The notes beneath the pieces are model-generated. The model was not told the DNA's origin. It saw only the letters and a program-made list of their open reading frames with translations, and made no database searches. Shown piece by piece: positions 34,027 through 43,773 of a stretch of 64,000 nt of DNA; the first letter of the stretch is position 1; each line of letters opens with the position of its first letter. The stretch comes from Bacteroidales bacterium. Lineage in GTDB: Bacteria > Bacteroidota > Bacteroidia > Bacteroidales > F082. A program made the translations under genes and the position numbers. Location of the stretch: assembly GCA_024400395.1 (NCBI GenBank), contig JAKSMW010000002.1, positions 1 through 64,000 on the forward strand, written 5' to 3'.

Positions 34027-37000
34027 GAAAACTGATATTCTCGGCTATAATTATCTTCTCGGTTTTTGCCGCCAAGTCACAGACTTTCAGAATTGAAAGC
34101 AGCACTCGTTCAGGTTTAGAACTGAGTCTTGACATTGAACGCTATTCATTGGAGAAGGCCGTTCACGAAGACATTGAAGGTCAGACCATTATCCTTGACG
34201 GGATTTTCCTTCCGAACCGTTCCGGGATGCCGGACTTGCCTGTCGTTTCGAGATACGTCGCGATTCCGAGAGGCGCAGAAGTTTCAGTGAATGTGAAAAA
34301 CGTCACGACAGAAACCGTTGAGGACGTTGACATCATGCCGGCGCCGGAGCTTCCGCTTGACGATGACAAGACGCCGATGAAATACGAGCGCAACGAATTG
34401 GTTTACAATACGAATGCGTATTTCCCCGAACAAACGATACTTGTATCCGAACCGACAAAGATCCGTGATGTCGATGTGGTGATTTTCAGTGTCACGCCAT
34501 TCCAATACAATCCTGTGACGAAGGAGTTGATTGTGACGAAACACATTGACATTGAATTGAGTTTTGAAGGCGGAAACGGTGATTTTGGCGGCGACCCGCG
34601 TTATTTAAGCCCGGCGTGGGAACACATCGTCAGCGACATGGTTATCAACGCCGATGTCTTGCCGCAGCATGACTATCAACGTTTTATCAAAGAAGCCGTT
34701 CAACGCGACGCCGAAGGTTGTGAATATCTCATCATCACGCCCGACAACGCCGACTTCATCCAGCTCGCCGACTCCATAAAGCTGTTCCGCAACCAACAAG
34801 GTGTCCTCACCGAAGTCGTCACGCTCAACGAATGCGGCGGCAACAACAGCGCGGCGATTCACAATTACATCAAGAACGCATACAACAACTGGGAGATTCC
34901 GGTCTCCGCCGTCCTTCTGCTCGGCGACCACAACACCGACGAAACGCAGGGAATCGTTTCTTACACCATGAACAACCACCCCGGAGGCAACGGTTACAAC
35001 CCGTACATCTCCGACAACAGATATGGCGACATGAACAACGATGACCTGCCTGACGTGGCAGTCGGACGTATCACAGGACGCGACTTCGACGAGCTTTATC
35101 ACATGATAAACAAAGACTTGCAATACGAGCGTCATCCGACGACAAATCCGCATTTCTACGACAAACCGGTCACTGCGATGGGATTCCAACTTGAAAGATG
35201 GTTTCAGCTTTGTTCGGAGGTCGTAAACGGTTTCTGGGAGCACGGTCTCGGTAAACATCCCGTGAGGCTCAACGCCATTTACGAAGGCAATCCAGGGAGT
35301 TTATGGTCAACGGCCGACAACACAAATTCCGTTGTCAACTATTTCGGACCCAACGGTTTAGGTTACATACCACAGACGATGTCGCACCTCACTGAATGGG
35401 ATGCGAACTCCAATGCCGTCAATGCGGCCATCAACGCCGGCGCTTTCATCGTACAGCATCGCGACCACGGAGCCGAAGAACTTTGGGGCGAGCCGTCGTA
35501 TAGCATCGGGAGCATCAACCGGCTTGTAAACCCAGATTTGACTTACGTAATGTCAAACAACTGTCTCACCGGAAAATTCAATTACGGAGGGCAAAACGGC
35601 TGTTTCGCGGAGGCGTTCCACCGCCACCAACATGGAGCACTCGGACTTATTGCAGCAACGGAGGTGTCGTACTCATTCCTCAACGACGTTTATGTGTGGG
35701 GCGTTTACGACAACATGTGGCCCGACTTCATGCCCGACTACGGCAGCACGCATCCTCACGATTTCATACTGCCCGCCTACGGCAACGCAGCCGGGAAATA
35801 TTATCTCAGACAGTCAGGATGGACCGGATGGGAAGATGGCAAGGAGATCACATATTACCTTTTCCATCATCATGGAGATGTTTACATGAATCTTTACACC
35901 GAAATGCCTCAATATCTTACTGTTACGATGCTTCCGGTTGTTGTTGAAGGAACGACGGAATACAATGTCACCGCCGACGAAGGCTCCACCATCTGCCTTA
36001 CGGCAAACGGAGAAATCATCGGCCTCGGCACCGGAACAGGCACTTCACAAACAATTGAAATTATTCCGCAAGAGCTTGGCACTGAAATACTTCTGACAAT
36101 CACAAAACAAAATTATTACAGATATTCAGAAAAAATTACGGTCATCCCAGACGAAGGCCCGTATCTGATTTTCAGCGACTGCCATGTCAACGATGAAGAC
36201 GGGAAACTCGACTTCAATGATGAAGTAACTTTGAATATGAGCCTGCACAACGTCGGTTTTGAAAACATGAGCAACGTCAATGTTGAGTTGACGACAGAAT
36301 CGCCATATATCGAAATTCTTTCATCTTCAACAACTTACGAATCAATTTCAGCCAATGAAATCAAGATGAAGGAAAACGCTTTCAGAATAAAAGTCAGCGA
36401 TGATGTTCCAGACCAGACGAAAATCGTTTTCAACCTTGCCATGACCGACGGAACACGTTCATTTACAGATGATTTCGTCATTATCGCCAATGCGCCGGCC
36501 TTCAAAGTGACCCATTTCAGCATCACCGACGCTGAAGGCAACCCGACCGACAGGCTTTACAAAGGCGAAACATCAAAACTCACTTTCACCGTGAACAACA
36601 TCGGACACAGCAACAGCAACGGAGTAAAACACACTATACATCTTGATGCGCCGGTTGTGACATACGAACAATACGAAATTGAAACCGATGGCATCCAATT
36701 TGCTGACAGTCTTGATGTTACATTTGTCTTGACGATTGACGACGATGCTCCGTTCGGAGCGATTATTGAATATTCGGTCACAACAGAATCTGATGGTTAC
36801 ACCGAGGTCTATCAGTCGGACATCCCACTCGGAAACTGCATCGAAAATTTTGAAAATGATTATTTAAACCCTGATTTCCAATGGAATAATTCAGGTTCAT
36901 CACCTTGGGTACGAAACGATGAAGATCCTTACGAAGGAGATTATTGTTACACATCAACGTCAAATTCTTCAACGAAACAGTCGAGGATAGTGCTTGGCGT

Positions 37001-37493
37001 TGAAACTGAAATCCCTGACAACATGTCGTTCTATTACAAAAGTTCTGATAATGAAGAAGATTCATTCACATTTACGCTCAACAACACGAGGTATGAACTG
37101 ACTGGAAGCGACTGGCAGCTTTTTGAATTGCCAATTGCCGCAGGAAAATACGTCATGAAATGGGTCTTCTCGAGGACCAGCAATGCCGAATACGGTGCTG
37201 CTTCGATTGACCTTATAAAGCTGCCGCCTATGCACGTTGAAATAACCTCGATTGAAGAGGATTTCATTGAAAATGGAAACGGCAACATGACAATATATCC
37301 TAATCCAGGCGACACCGAACTGAATATTTTAATTCAAAAAACCAACTCAATACAAGTATTTGATTTTCAAGGAAGAATGATTTTTGAAAAAGAAAACGCC
37401 TGTGGTTTCACAACTATTGACACGGCAACGTGGGGAAGCGGCATTTACCTGATAAAAGTTGGAAGAAACACTCAAAAATGGCTTAAGAAATAA
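34023..37493 (+). CDS. C25 (gingipain-like) cysteine protease 2, type IX secreted
   Basis: An 1156-residue paralogue of the protease at 27016 and shorter by loss of the EWTTxGDG repeat region. The N-terminal signal peptide ends near AAKSQ. The catalytic dyad is His482 (QHRDHGAEELWG) and Cys514 (SNNCLTGKF). CARDB/Ig-like domains follow, then a concanavalin-like segment (ENFENDYLNPDFQWNN...). A type IX C-terminal signal closes it (TIYPNPGDTELNILI ... SGIYLIKVGRNTQKWLKK). It is translationally coupled to the upstream antiporter. The nqrA ATG lies only 27 bp downstream without a clear terminator. Confidence 0.92.
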   Translation: MRKLIFSAIIIFSVFAAKSQTFRIESSTRSGLELSLDIERYSLEKAVHEDIEGQTIILDGIFLPNRSGMPDLPVVSRYVAIPRGAEVSVNVKNVTTETVEDVDIMPAPELPLDDDKTPMKYERNELVYNTNAYFPEQTILVSEPTKIRDVDVVIFSVTPFQYNPVTKELIVTKHIDIELSFEGGNGDFGGDPRYLSPAWEHIVSDMVINADVLPQHDYQRFIKEAVQRDAEGCEYLIITPDNADFIQLADSIKLFRNQQGVLTEVVTLNECGGNNSAAIHNYIKNAYNNWEIPVSAVLLLGDHNTDETQGIVSYTMNNHPGGNGYNPYISDNRYGDMNNDDLPDVAVGRITGRDFDELYHMINKDLQYERHPTTNPHFYDKPVTAMGFQLERWFQLCSEVVNGFWEHGLGKHPVRLNAIYEGNPGSLWSTADNTNSVVNYFGPNGLGYIPQTMSHLTEWDANSNAVNAAINAGAFIVQHRDHGAEELWGEPSYSIGSINRLVNPDLTYVMSNNCLTGKFNYGGQNGCFAEAFHRHQHGALGLIAATEVSYSFLNDVYVWGVYDNMWPDFMPDYGSTHPHDFILPAYGNAAGKYYLRQSGWTGWEDGKEITYYLFHHHGDVYMNLYTEMPQYLTVTMLPVVVEGTTEYNVTADEGSTICLTANGEIIGLGTGTGTSQTIEIIPQELGTEILLTITKQNYYRYSEKITVIPDEGPYLIFSDCHVNDEDGKLDFNDEVTLNMSLHNVGFENMSNVNVELTTESPYIEILSSSTTYESISANEIKMKENAFRIKVSDDVPDQTKIVFNLAMTDGTRSFTDDFVIIANAPAFKVTHFSITDAEGNPTDRLYKGETSKLTFTVNNIGHSNSNGVKHTIHLDAPVVTYEQYEIETDGIQFADSLDVTFVLTIDDDAPFGAIIEYSVTTESDGYTEVYQSDIPLGNCIENFENDYLNPDFQWNNSGSSPWVRNDEDPYEGDYCYTSTSNSSTKQSRIVLGVETEIPDNMSFYYKSSDNEEDSFTFTLNNTRYELTGSDWQLFELPIAAGKYVMKWVFSRTSNAEYGAASIDLIKLPPMHVEITSIEEDFIENGNGNMTIYPNPGDTELNILIQKTNSIQVFDFQGRMIFEKENACGFTTIDTATWGSGIYLIKVGRNTQKWLKK

Positions 37494-37520
37494 GGAAGTA
37501 CAAATATTTTCATCATTAGA

Positions 37521-38873
37521 ATGGAATCTGTTATTAAAATCAAGAAAGGCCTTGACATTCATCTTGCCGGTGAAGCGCGTGAGGAGACCGAGGTTTTCGA
37601 GGTTAGACGTTGCGCCGTCAAGCCGGACGACTTCATCGGGATTGTCCCGAAACTTCATGTAGCCGAGGGCGATGCAGTGCTGGCCGGTTCCGTGCTGTTC
37701 CATGACAAAAACCGCGAAAACATACTTTTCACATCTCCCATCTCAGGCACGGTGAAAGCCGTGGTACGCGGCGAGAAACGCGCCGTCATGCAAGTCATCG
37801 TCGAGGCTGACGGCAAGAATGAAGCCATCGACTTCTGGAAGGCCGATATTTTGACAATCAAGCGTAACGAAGTGATTGACAAGATGTTGCAAAGCGGTGT
37901 ATGGACGATGCTCCGTCAGCGTCCTTATTCCACAATCGCGAACCCTAACGATATGCCAAAATGTATCGTCATATCAATGTTCAGCAGCGCACCACTCGCA
38001 CCAAGCACAGGTTACATCATTGAGAATCAAGTCGAGGCGTTCAACGCCGGTGTCGAAATATTGTCGAAACTGACCGACGGGAAACTTTATCTGAACCTTA
38101 AAGCCAGCTGCAAGAGATGCCACAATGTAATCGCCAAGATTACAAAGCCGGCAAACGTTGTCGTCACCGACTTCCATGGTCCGCATCCGACCGGCAACGT
38201 CGGCACGCAGATCAACGCACTCAGCCCGATAAACAAAGGCGAAGTCGTGTGGTACTGCGGTCCGCAGGAGGTCATAACCATCGGGAAACTGTTCCTCACT
38301 GGCAAATACGACAGCAGCCGCATCATCGCGCTGACGGGTTCGGAGGCAAATAACCCACATTATTACAAAGTCAACATCGGTGCCGACATCGGGACGTTGG
38401 TGTCAGGCGGCGTGAACGTCCGCGTCATCAGCGGCGATGTCCTGACCGGCAGAAACATCACCGGAAACAACTTCCTCGGTTTCTACGACAACCAAATCAC
38501 AGTGATTCCGGAAGGCAACGAGTACCGTCTCTTTGGCTGGCTCGCACCGAATTTCAAGAGGTTCACATCGACAAATACCATGATTTCCTCACTTTTCAAG
38601 AAGAAGACTTTCGTCCTTGACACCAACAGGAACGGCGATGTCCGCCCGCTCATCATGACAGGCAAGTTCGAGAAGGTGTTCCCGTTCGACATTTATCCGA
38701 TGCAGCTCCTGAAAGCCTGCATCATCAAAGACATAGACCAGATGGAGGAGCTCGGCATCTATGAGGTTGACGCTGAAGACTTTGCGCTCTGCGAGGTCAT
38801 CGACCCGTCGAAGACCGCCATCCAACAGATCATCCGTGACGGACTTGAGCTTGCCCGCAAGGAAATGAACTAA
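37521..38873 (+). CDS. nqrA: Na+-translocating NADH:quinone reductase subunit A
   Basis: A 450-residue cytoplasmic subunit of Na+-NQR, homologous to RnfC but lacking the C-terminal ferredoxin cysteines. The N-terminal KGLDIHLAGEAREE region and the following barrel-sandwich domain (LFHDKNRENILFTSPISGTVK) are typical. No -7 box is seen in the 27-bp gap after the C25 protease gene; transcription may read through or use a promoter inside that gene. First gene of nqrABCDEF. Confidence 0.95.
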   Translation: MESVIKIKKGLDIHLAGEAREETEVFEVRRCAVKPDDFIGIVPKLHVAEGDAVLAGSVLFHDKNRENILFTSPISGTVKAVVRGEKRAVMQVIVEADGKNEAIDFWKADILTIKRNEVIDKMLQSGVWTMLRQRPYSTIANPNDMPKCIVISMFSSAPLAPSTGYIIENQVEAFNAGVEILSKLTDGKLYLNLKASCKRCHNVIAKITKPANVVVTDFHGPHPTGNVGTQINALSPINKGEVVWYCGPQEVITIGKLFLTGKYDSSRIIALTGSEANNPHYYKVNIGADIGTLVSGGVNVRVISGDVLTGRNITGNNFLGFYDNQITVIPEGNEYRLFGWLAPNFKRFTSTNTMISSLFKKKTFVLDTNRNGDVRPLIMTGKFEKVFPFDIYPMQLLKACIIKDIDQMEELGIYEVDAEDFALCEVIDPSKTAIQQIIRDGLELARKEMN

Positions 38874-38886
38874 AAATCAATGAGTT

Positions 38887-40041
38887 ATGGGATTACGCAA
38901 TTATATCAATAAAATCAAGCCTGATTTCGAGGAAGGCGGCAGATACGCCAAGTTCCATTCGACATTCGAGGCTTTCGAGACGTTCCTCTACACGCCGAAC
39001 AAGGTTGTGGACACCGGCGCGCACATCAGGGACGCCGTCGATATGAAACGCAACATGTTTTACGTCGTGATAGCCCTCATCCCCTGCTTCCTTTTCGGGA
39101 CATGGAACATCGGCTATCAGCATTTCCTGTCATGGGGACAAGACGCAACTTTCTGGCAGACAGTCGGTTACGGTCTTCTAAAGATCATCCCGCTTTATCT
39201 TGTGAGTTACATCGTCGGTCTCGTGATAGAGTTTGTCTTCGCAGAGATCCGTCATGAGGAAGTCAACGAAGGCTATTTCGTGACCGGATTCCTCATCCCG
39301 TTGGTCATGCCTGCCGACGTGCCGCTGTGGATGCTCGCCGTCGCGGTGGCATTCGCTGTCATCATCGGCAAGGAAGTGTTCGGCGGCAGCGGCATGAACG
39401 TGGTGAACCCCGCGCTTCTCGCACGCGCCTTCCTGTTCTTCTCCTATCCGTCGAAGATGACGGGCGACAATGTGTGGATTGCGGAGAAAGCCGACGCCTT
39501 CAGCGGCGCGACACCGCTCGGCACGATACTCAACGGCGGCACGACGGAACAGCTTCCAAGCATCATGGAAATGTTCGTCGGCACAATACCAGGCAGCGTC
39601 GGTGAGACATCAAAAATCGCCATCCTGATCGGTGCCTTGTTCCTGATAATCACAGGCGTTTCTGATTTAAGAATCATCGTCTCATCATTCGTCGGCGCCA
39701 TCGTCATGGGTCTCATCTTCAACGGCATCGGAGCCAATTCGGCAATGGAAGTCCCGTTCTACTACCATCTGATGATGGGCGGATTCATGTTCGGCACGTT
39801 CTTCATGGCCACCGACCCGGTGACGGCGGCGCAGACCAGCACTGGCAAATGGATCTACGGTTTCCTCATCGGAGCCGTCGCCATCCTCATCCGCGTCGCG
39901 AACCCGGGCTATCCTGAAGGCATGATGCTCGCCATCCTGCTTCTCAACGTGTTCGCGCCGCTCATCGACTGGTGCGTCGTCGCGGCAAATGTCAGAAAAC
40001 GCAAGAACCGCTGGGCAGCGGCAGAAAGGAGCGCAAAATGA
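38887..40041 (+). CDS. nqrB: Na+-NQR subunit B (FMN- and riboflavin-binding)
   Basis: A 384-residue membrane subunit with about ten helices, homologous to RnfD. The FMN-attachment motif is DAFSGATPLGT, where the threonine of SGAT carries covalent FMN. GGSGMNVVNPALLARAFLFFSYP is the conserved helix. The stop overlaps the nqrC start (ATGA, 40038-40041). Confidence 0.96.
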   Translation: MGLRNYINKIKPDFEEGGRYAKFHSTFEAFETFLYTPNKVVDTGAHIRDAVDMKRNMFYVVIALIPCFLFGTWNIGYQHFLSWGQDATFWQTVGYGLLKIIPLYLVSYIVGLVIEFVFAEIRHEEVNEGYFVTGFLIPLVMPADVPLWMLAVAVAFAVIIGKEVFGGSGMNVVNPALLARAFLFFSYPSKMTGDNVWIAEKADAFSGATPLGTILNGGTTEQLPSIMEMFVGTIPGSVGETSKIAILIGALFLIITGVSDLRIIVSSFVGAIVMGLIFNGIGANSAMEVPFYYHLMMGGFMFGTFFMATDPVTAAQTSTGKWIYGFLIGAVAILIRVANPGYPEGMMLAILLLNVFAPLIDWCVVAANVRKRKNRWAAAERSAK

Positions 40042-40748
40042 AAGACAGTTACATCTTCAGATACATCATCATCCTTGTAGTCATCGTCTCGGTTCTGCTT
40101 TCGGGCGCGGCGTTGCTGCTCCAGCCATATCAGCAGGACAACATCAACAACGAGAAAAAAATGATGATTTTGAAAGCCGCCGGCATTCAGAATGTAAATT
40201 CAGAAGACTTTGATAATTATTGTGAGAAAATGATTGTCATCGACCCGCAAGGCAACGTCACTGACGAAGCCACGAGCGACTACACAAAATGCAAGGCGTT
40301 CAAAATCAATTTAAAAGACGAGCTTTACAACAAGGCCAACGGCAAAGAGTTCTCATTGCCCATGTTCATCATCGACGACAACGGCAGGCAGGTCAACGTC
40401 GTTCCGTTGCAGGGTGCTGGCCTTTGGGGGCCGATCTGGGGTTATCTCGGACTCTCTGCCGACTACCAGACCGTCGTGGGCGCCGTCTTCGACCACAAGT
40501 CGGAGACACCGGGTCTCGGCGCAGAGATAACGACCGAGAAGTTCCAGAGGCAGTTTTCCGGCAAGGTCATTTTCCGGGACGGACAGTTTGTCTCAATCAA
40601 CGTGCAGAAAGGCGGCATCGCCGTCCTTCCCGAAGACATGCAGAGTCACTCAGTCGATGCCATCAGCGGGGGCACCATCACGTCGCATGGTGTCAACGAT
40701 ATGATTAAGAATGTATTAGAGTCATATTTACCTTATATCAACAAGTAA
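40038..40748 (+). CDS. nqrC: Na+-NQR subunit C (FMN-binding)
   Basis: A 236-residue subunit with one N-terminal helix and a periplasmic FMN domain. The motifs SETPGLGAEI and DAISGGTITSHG are visible; the threonine of SGGT is the expected covalent FMN site (SGAT in most homologues, so the alanine is replaced by glycine here). An upstream in-frame ATG at 39972 lies inside nqrB and is rejected in favour of the overlapping ATGA. Confidence 0.95.
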   Translation: MKDSYIFRYIIILVVIVSVLLSGAALLLQPYQQDNINNEKKMMILKAAGIQNVNSEDFDNYCEKMIVIDPQGNVTDEATSDYTKCKAFKINLKDELYNKANGKEFSLPMFIIDDNGRQVNVVPLQGAGLWGPIWGYLGLSADYQTVVGAVFDHKSETPGLGAEITTEKFQRQFSGKVIFRDGQFVSINVQKGGIAVLPEDMQSHSVDAISGGTITSHGVNDMIKNVLESYLPYINK

Positions 40749-40751
40749 GCA

Positions 40752-41360
40752 ATGGGCAAGGATTTAGAACTAATAACAAAGCCATTGCGACAGGCCAACC
40801 CTGTCACGGTGCTGATTCTCGGCATCTGCTCGTCGTTAGCTGTCACCGCGAAGCTGAAGCCGGCCATCGTCATGGCTCTCTCCGTCACCGTCGTGACGGC
40901 ACTTTCAAACCTCGTCATCTCATTGATGCGCAAGGGAATACCTTCAAAGATACGCATCATCGTGCAACTCATAGTCGTCGCCACACTCGTCATCCTCGTT
41001 GACCAGTTCCTCAAGGCTTTCGTCTATGACGTGAGCAAGTCGCTGTCGGTCTTCGTCGGCCTCATCATCACCAACTGCATCGTGATGGGGCGTCTCGAAG
41101 CCTTCGCGATGGCGCAGAAGCCGTGGCCTTCGTTCCTCGACGGCATCGGCAACGGACTCGGCTACGGCATGATTTTGGTCATCGTCGCCTTCTTCCGCGA
41201 GCTGTTCGGCAGCGGCACGCTCTTCGGACTCAGGGTCATCCCCGAAGGACTTTACGATTTTGGATATATGAACAACGGCCTCATGATTTTGCCTCCTATG
41301 GCTTTGATTATCATAGGAATCATCATCTGGTGCCAGAAGCCTGTGGAGGAGAAGAAATAA
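40752..41360 (+). CDS. nqrD: Na+-NQR subunit D
   Basis: A 202-residue, six-helix membrane subunit paired with NqrE around the intramembrane iron-sulfur cluster. Visible family sequence includes [19 protein letters not shown] and [15 protein letters not shown]. It starts three bases after nqrC and ends one base before nqrE. Confidence 0.95.
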   Translation: MGKDLELITKPLRQANPVTVLILGICSSLAVTAKLKPAIVMALSVTVVTALSNLVISLMRKGIPSKIRIIVQLIVVATLVILVDQFLKAFVYDVSKSLSVFVGLIITNCIVMGRLEAFAMAQKPWPSFLDGIGNGLGYGMILVIVAFFRELFGSGTLFGLRVIPEGLYDFGYMNNGLMILPPMALIIIGIIIWCQKPVEEKK

Positions 41361-41361
41361 C

Positions 41362-41976
41362 ATGGAATCATTAGGCATTTTCATCCGTTCGATTTTCATC
41401 GACAACATGATCTTCGCATATTTCCTTGGAATGTGCTCATTCTTAGCCGTTTCGAAGAACGTGAAGACATCATTCGGCCTCGGCATCGCCGTGACATTCG
41501 TGCTTCTCATCACGGTGCCAATCAACTACTTGCTTGACAAGTACGTGCTGTCGGCCGGCGCATTGTCATGGCTAAGCCCCGCTTTTGAAAACGTGAGCCT
41601 CGACTTCCTGAGTTTCATACTCTTCATCGCGATCATCGCCGCCATCGTGCAGATTCTCGAGATGGTGATCGAGAAATTCAGTCCGTCGCTATATTCATCA
41701 CTCGGCATCTTCCTTCCGCTGATAGCCGTTAACTGCGCCATCCTCGGCGCGTGCCTCTTCATGCAGGAGAAGCACTTCCCGAACATCGGGCAGGCCGTCT
41801 CCTACGGGCTCGGCTCCGGCATCGGCTGGATGCTCGCCATCACCGGCATGGCGGCAATAAGAGAGAAGATAAGATACTCGCACGTGCCGAAGTCGCTGCA
41901 AGGCACCGGCATCGCATTCATCATCACTGGTTTAATGGGAATAGCATTCATGTCATTCCTCGGTATTTCATTTTAA
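41362..41976 (+). CDS. nqrE: Na+-NQR subunit E
   Basis: A 204-residue, six-helix membrane subunit homologous to RnfA. The N-terminus has IDNMIFAYFLGMCSFLAVS and the centre VNCAILGACLFM, with the conserved cysteines of the membrane cluster. It follows nqrD by one base. Confidence 0.95.
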   Translation: MESLGIFIRSIFIDNMIFAYFLGMCSFLAVSKNVKTSFGLGIAVTFVLLITVPINYLLDKYVLSAGALSWLSPAFENVSLDFLSFILFIAIIAAIVQILEMVIEKFSPSLYSSLGIFLPLIAVNCAILGACLFMQEKHFPNIGQAVSYGLGSGIGWMLAITGMAAIREKIRYSHVPKSLQGTGIAFIITGLMGIAFMSFLGISF

Positions 41977-41988
41977 AGGAGGCATATC

Positions 41989-43233
41989 ATGAGTACAACA
42001 TCAATCATCATCACCAGCGTAATAGTCTTCCTTATTGCGGTTCTGATTCCCGTCACGGTCCTCGTGATTGTCCGCAAGCGGCTCACTCCGCAAGGTAAGG
42101 TGAACATCGACATTAACGGCGATAAGAACCTTGAGGTCGAGCCGGGCAACTCGCTCTTGGCCACGCTCGCCAACGAACAGATTTTCCTGCCGTCGGCATG
42201 TGGCGGCGGCGGCAACTGCGGAATGTGCAAGTGTCAGGTCCTCGAAGGCGGCGGCACCATTCTCCCGACAGAGACAGGTTTCTTCAGCAGGAAAGAACAG
42301 CAGAACCACTGGCGTCTCGGCTGTCAGGTGAAGGTACGCGAAGACATGAAGATTCACATCAACCCGCAGATTTTCGGCATCAAGAAATGGGAATGCGAAG
42401 TCGTCAGCAACAGGAACGTCGCCACCTTCATCAAGGAATTCAAAGTCAAACTCCCTGAAGGCGAACACCTTAACTTCAAGTCGGGCGGTTACATCCAGAT
42501 CGATGTCCCTAAGATTGACGTCAACTACAAAGACATCGTCGTCAACGAGGAATATCAGAAGGACTGGGAGAAGTTCCACATGTTCGACCTTGTGATGCAC
42601 AACCCGGAGCCGCAGTTCCGCGCGTATTCGATGGCGAACCATCCGGCGGAGGACAACATCATCATGTTGAACGTGCGCATCGCCACGCCGCCGTTCGACC
42701 GTGTCAACGGCGGATTCATGAAGGTGAACCCGGGTGTCTGCTCGTCGTACATCTATTCGTTGAAGCCCGGCGACAAGGTCACTATCAGCGGGCCTTACGG
42801 CGAGTTCCACGTCAAGGACACGAAGAACGAGATGATTTTCATCGGCGGCGGCGCGGGCATGGCCCCGATGCGTTCGCACATCCTCGACCAGTTCCTCACC
42901 AGGCACACCGACCGCAAGGCCTCGTTCTGGTACGGCGGACGTTCGCTGCGCGAGCTGTTCTACATCGACGACTTCAAGAAGATCGAGGCGGAGAATCCGA
43001 ATTTCAAGTTCAACATCGCGCTGTCGGCGCCGTTGCCGGAGGACAACTGGACGGGCTACATCGGGAACATCCATGAGGTCTTGTTCGAGAATTACCTCAA
43101 GAGCCACGAGGCGCCAGAAGACATCGAATACTATCTCTGCGGTCCGCCTATGATGACGCAGGCGGTGCTGAATATGCTCGACAACCTCGGCGTACCGAAG
43201 GACAACATAATGTTTGATGACTTCGGAAGTTGA
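41989..43233 (+). CDS. nqrF: Na+-NQR subunit F (NADH-binding, FAD and 2Fe-2S)
   Basis: A 414-residue entry subunit that oxidises NADH. Order: an N-terminal membrane helix; a plant-type ferredoxin domain with CGGGGNCGMCKC; an FAD domain with FRAYSMANHP; and an NAD domain with FIGGGAGMAPMRSH and a C-terminal CGPPMM. Complete, and closes the nqr operon before a terminator. Confidence 0.96.
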   Translation: MSTTSIIITSVIVFLIAVLIPVTVLVIVRKRLTPQGKVNIDINGDKNLEVEPGNSLLATLANEQIFLPSACGGGGNCGMCKCQVLEGGGTILPTETGFFSRKEQQNHWRLGCQVKVREDMKIHINPQIFGIKKWECEVVSNRNVATFIKEFKVKLPEGEHLNFKSGGYIQIDVPKIDVNYKDIVVNEEYQKDWEKFHMFDLVMHNPEPQFRAYSMANHPAEDNIIMLNVRIATPPFDRVNGGFMKVNPGVCSSYIYSLKPGDKVTISGPYGEFHVKDTKNEMIFIGGGAGMAPMRSHILDQFLTRHTDRKASFWYGGRSLRELFYIDDFKKIEAENPNFKFNIALSAPLPEDNWTGYIGNIHEVLFENYLKSHEAPEDIEYYLCGPPMMTQAVLNMLDNLGVPKDNIMFDDFGS

Positions 43234-43273
43234 TTTACAGATATTTGCGTTTCCGCGGATTAACGAAAATACC

Positions 43274-43310
43274 ATCAAGGGCGGTCTTTTGGGGTCGTCC
43301 TTGATTTTTT
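43274..43310 (+). terminator. Terminator after nqrF
   Basis: ATCAAGGGCG (43274-43283) pairs with CGTCCTTGAT (43296-43305), 10 bp with one G-U pair, and a TTTTT run follows. Confidence 0.85.
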
Positions 43311-43341
43311 ATAAAAAATTATTTCGTATTCTTTTAATTTG

Positions 43342-43349
43342 TATTTTTG
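43342..43349 (+). promoter_or_regulatory. Orphan -7 box
   Basis: TATTTTTG after the nqr terminator. The only downstream coding trace is the decayed fragment at 43405-43567, so this may be the surviving promoter of a deleted gene. Confidence 0.45.
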
Positions 43350-43358
43350 CAGCCTCAA

Positions 43359-43406
43359 TCGCCTAATTTTGGTGAATTTTAGGCGAATGGAATAAAAATT
43401 AGGCGA
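43359..43406. repeat. Inverted repeat TCGCCTAATTTT
   Basis: TCGCCTAATTTT (43359-43370) is the exact complement of AAAATTAGGCGA (43395-43406). A second partial arm, AATTTTAGGCGA, lies at 43375-43386, so alternative hairpins are possible just after the orphan promoter box. Confidence 0.6.
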
Positions 43407-43567
43407 TTTTGGCCTCGGCAGATTCAACAAGAGCGATGTGATGGGCGACATCCCAACTGTCTGTCGAGAACGCCTTGAAGTCGATGGTTGAGAACGACAT
43501 CATCAAACGCCACGGAAACAGGATGGCAACATATTATATTAAAATGAAAAACAGCATCAAAAAGTGA
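43405..43567 (+). pseudogene. Remnant of a C-terminal winged-helix domain
   Basis: In one frame the DNA reads LGRFNKSDVMGDIPT; after a one-base shift near 43456-43466 it continues SVENALKSMVENDIIKRHGNRMATYYIKMKNSIKK and stops at 43567. The joined sequence looks like the winged-helix tail of Fic-family or similar regulatory proteins. The rest of the gene is missing. A 33-codon ORF on the opposite strand (43399-43500) covers the same bases and cannot be fully excluded. Confidence 0.45.
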
Positions 43568-43742
43568 CTATTTTTCACAAAATCTATAAAATTTTATGCA
43601 GCAAATATCAACTTTTCACGTTACACATATAATATAACATCATTTTTTCACCACTATATAACCATTTTCACCAAAATACGACCGTTTTACAACATTTTTT
43701 GCCACAAATGCCACATATAATAATTCATAGTGATTTTTGATG
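43568..43742. other. A/T-rich spacer
   Basis: Strongly A/T-rich sequence with repeated ACCATTTTCACC/CGTTTTAC-like words upstream of the acyl-CoA synthetase promoter. No gene or clear hairpin was seen. Confidence 0.5.
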
Positions 43743-43750
43743 TATTTTTG
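43743..43750 (+). promoter_or_regulatory. -7 box for acyl-CoA synthetase
   Basis: TATTTTTG, 23 bp before the ATG at 43774; an ATG at 43753 is too close to the box to be in the transcript. Confidence 0.65.
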
Positions 43751-43773
43751 CAATGTTTTCAATCATACAAACA

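Noticed and set aside
42001-43278. A 425-codon antisense ORF spanning nqrF.
   Set aside because: Composition artefact: Arg/Val/Asp-rich with no domain; nqrF on the plus strand has all its motifs.
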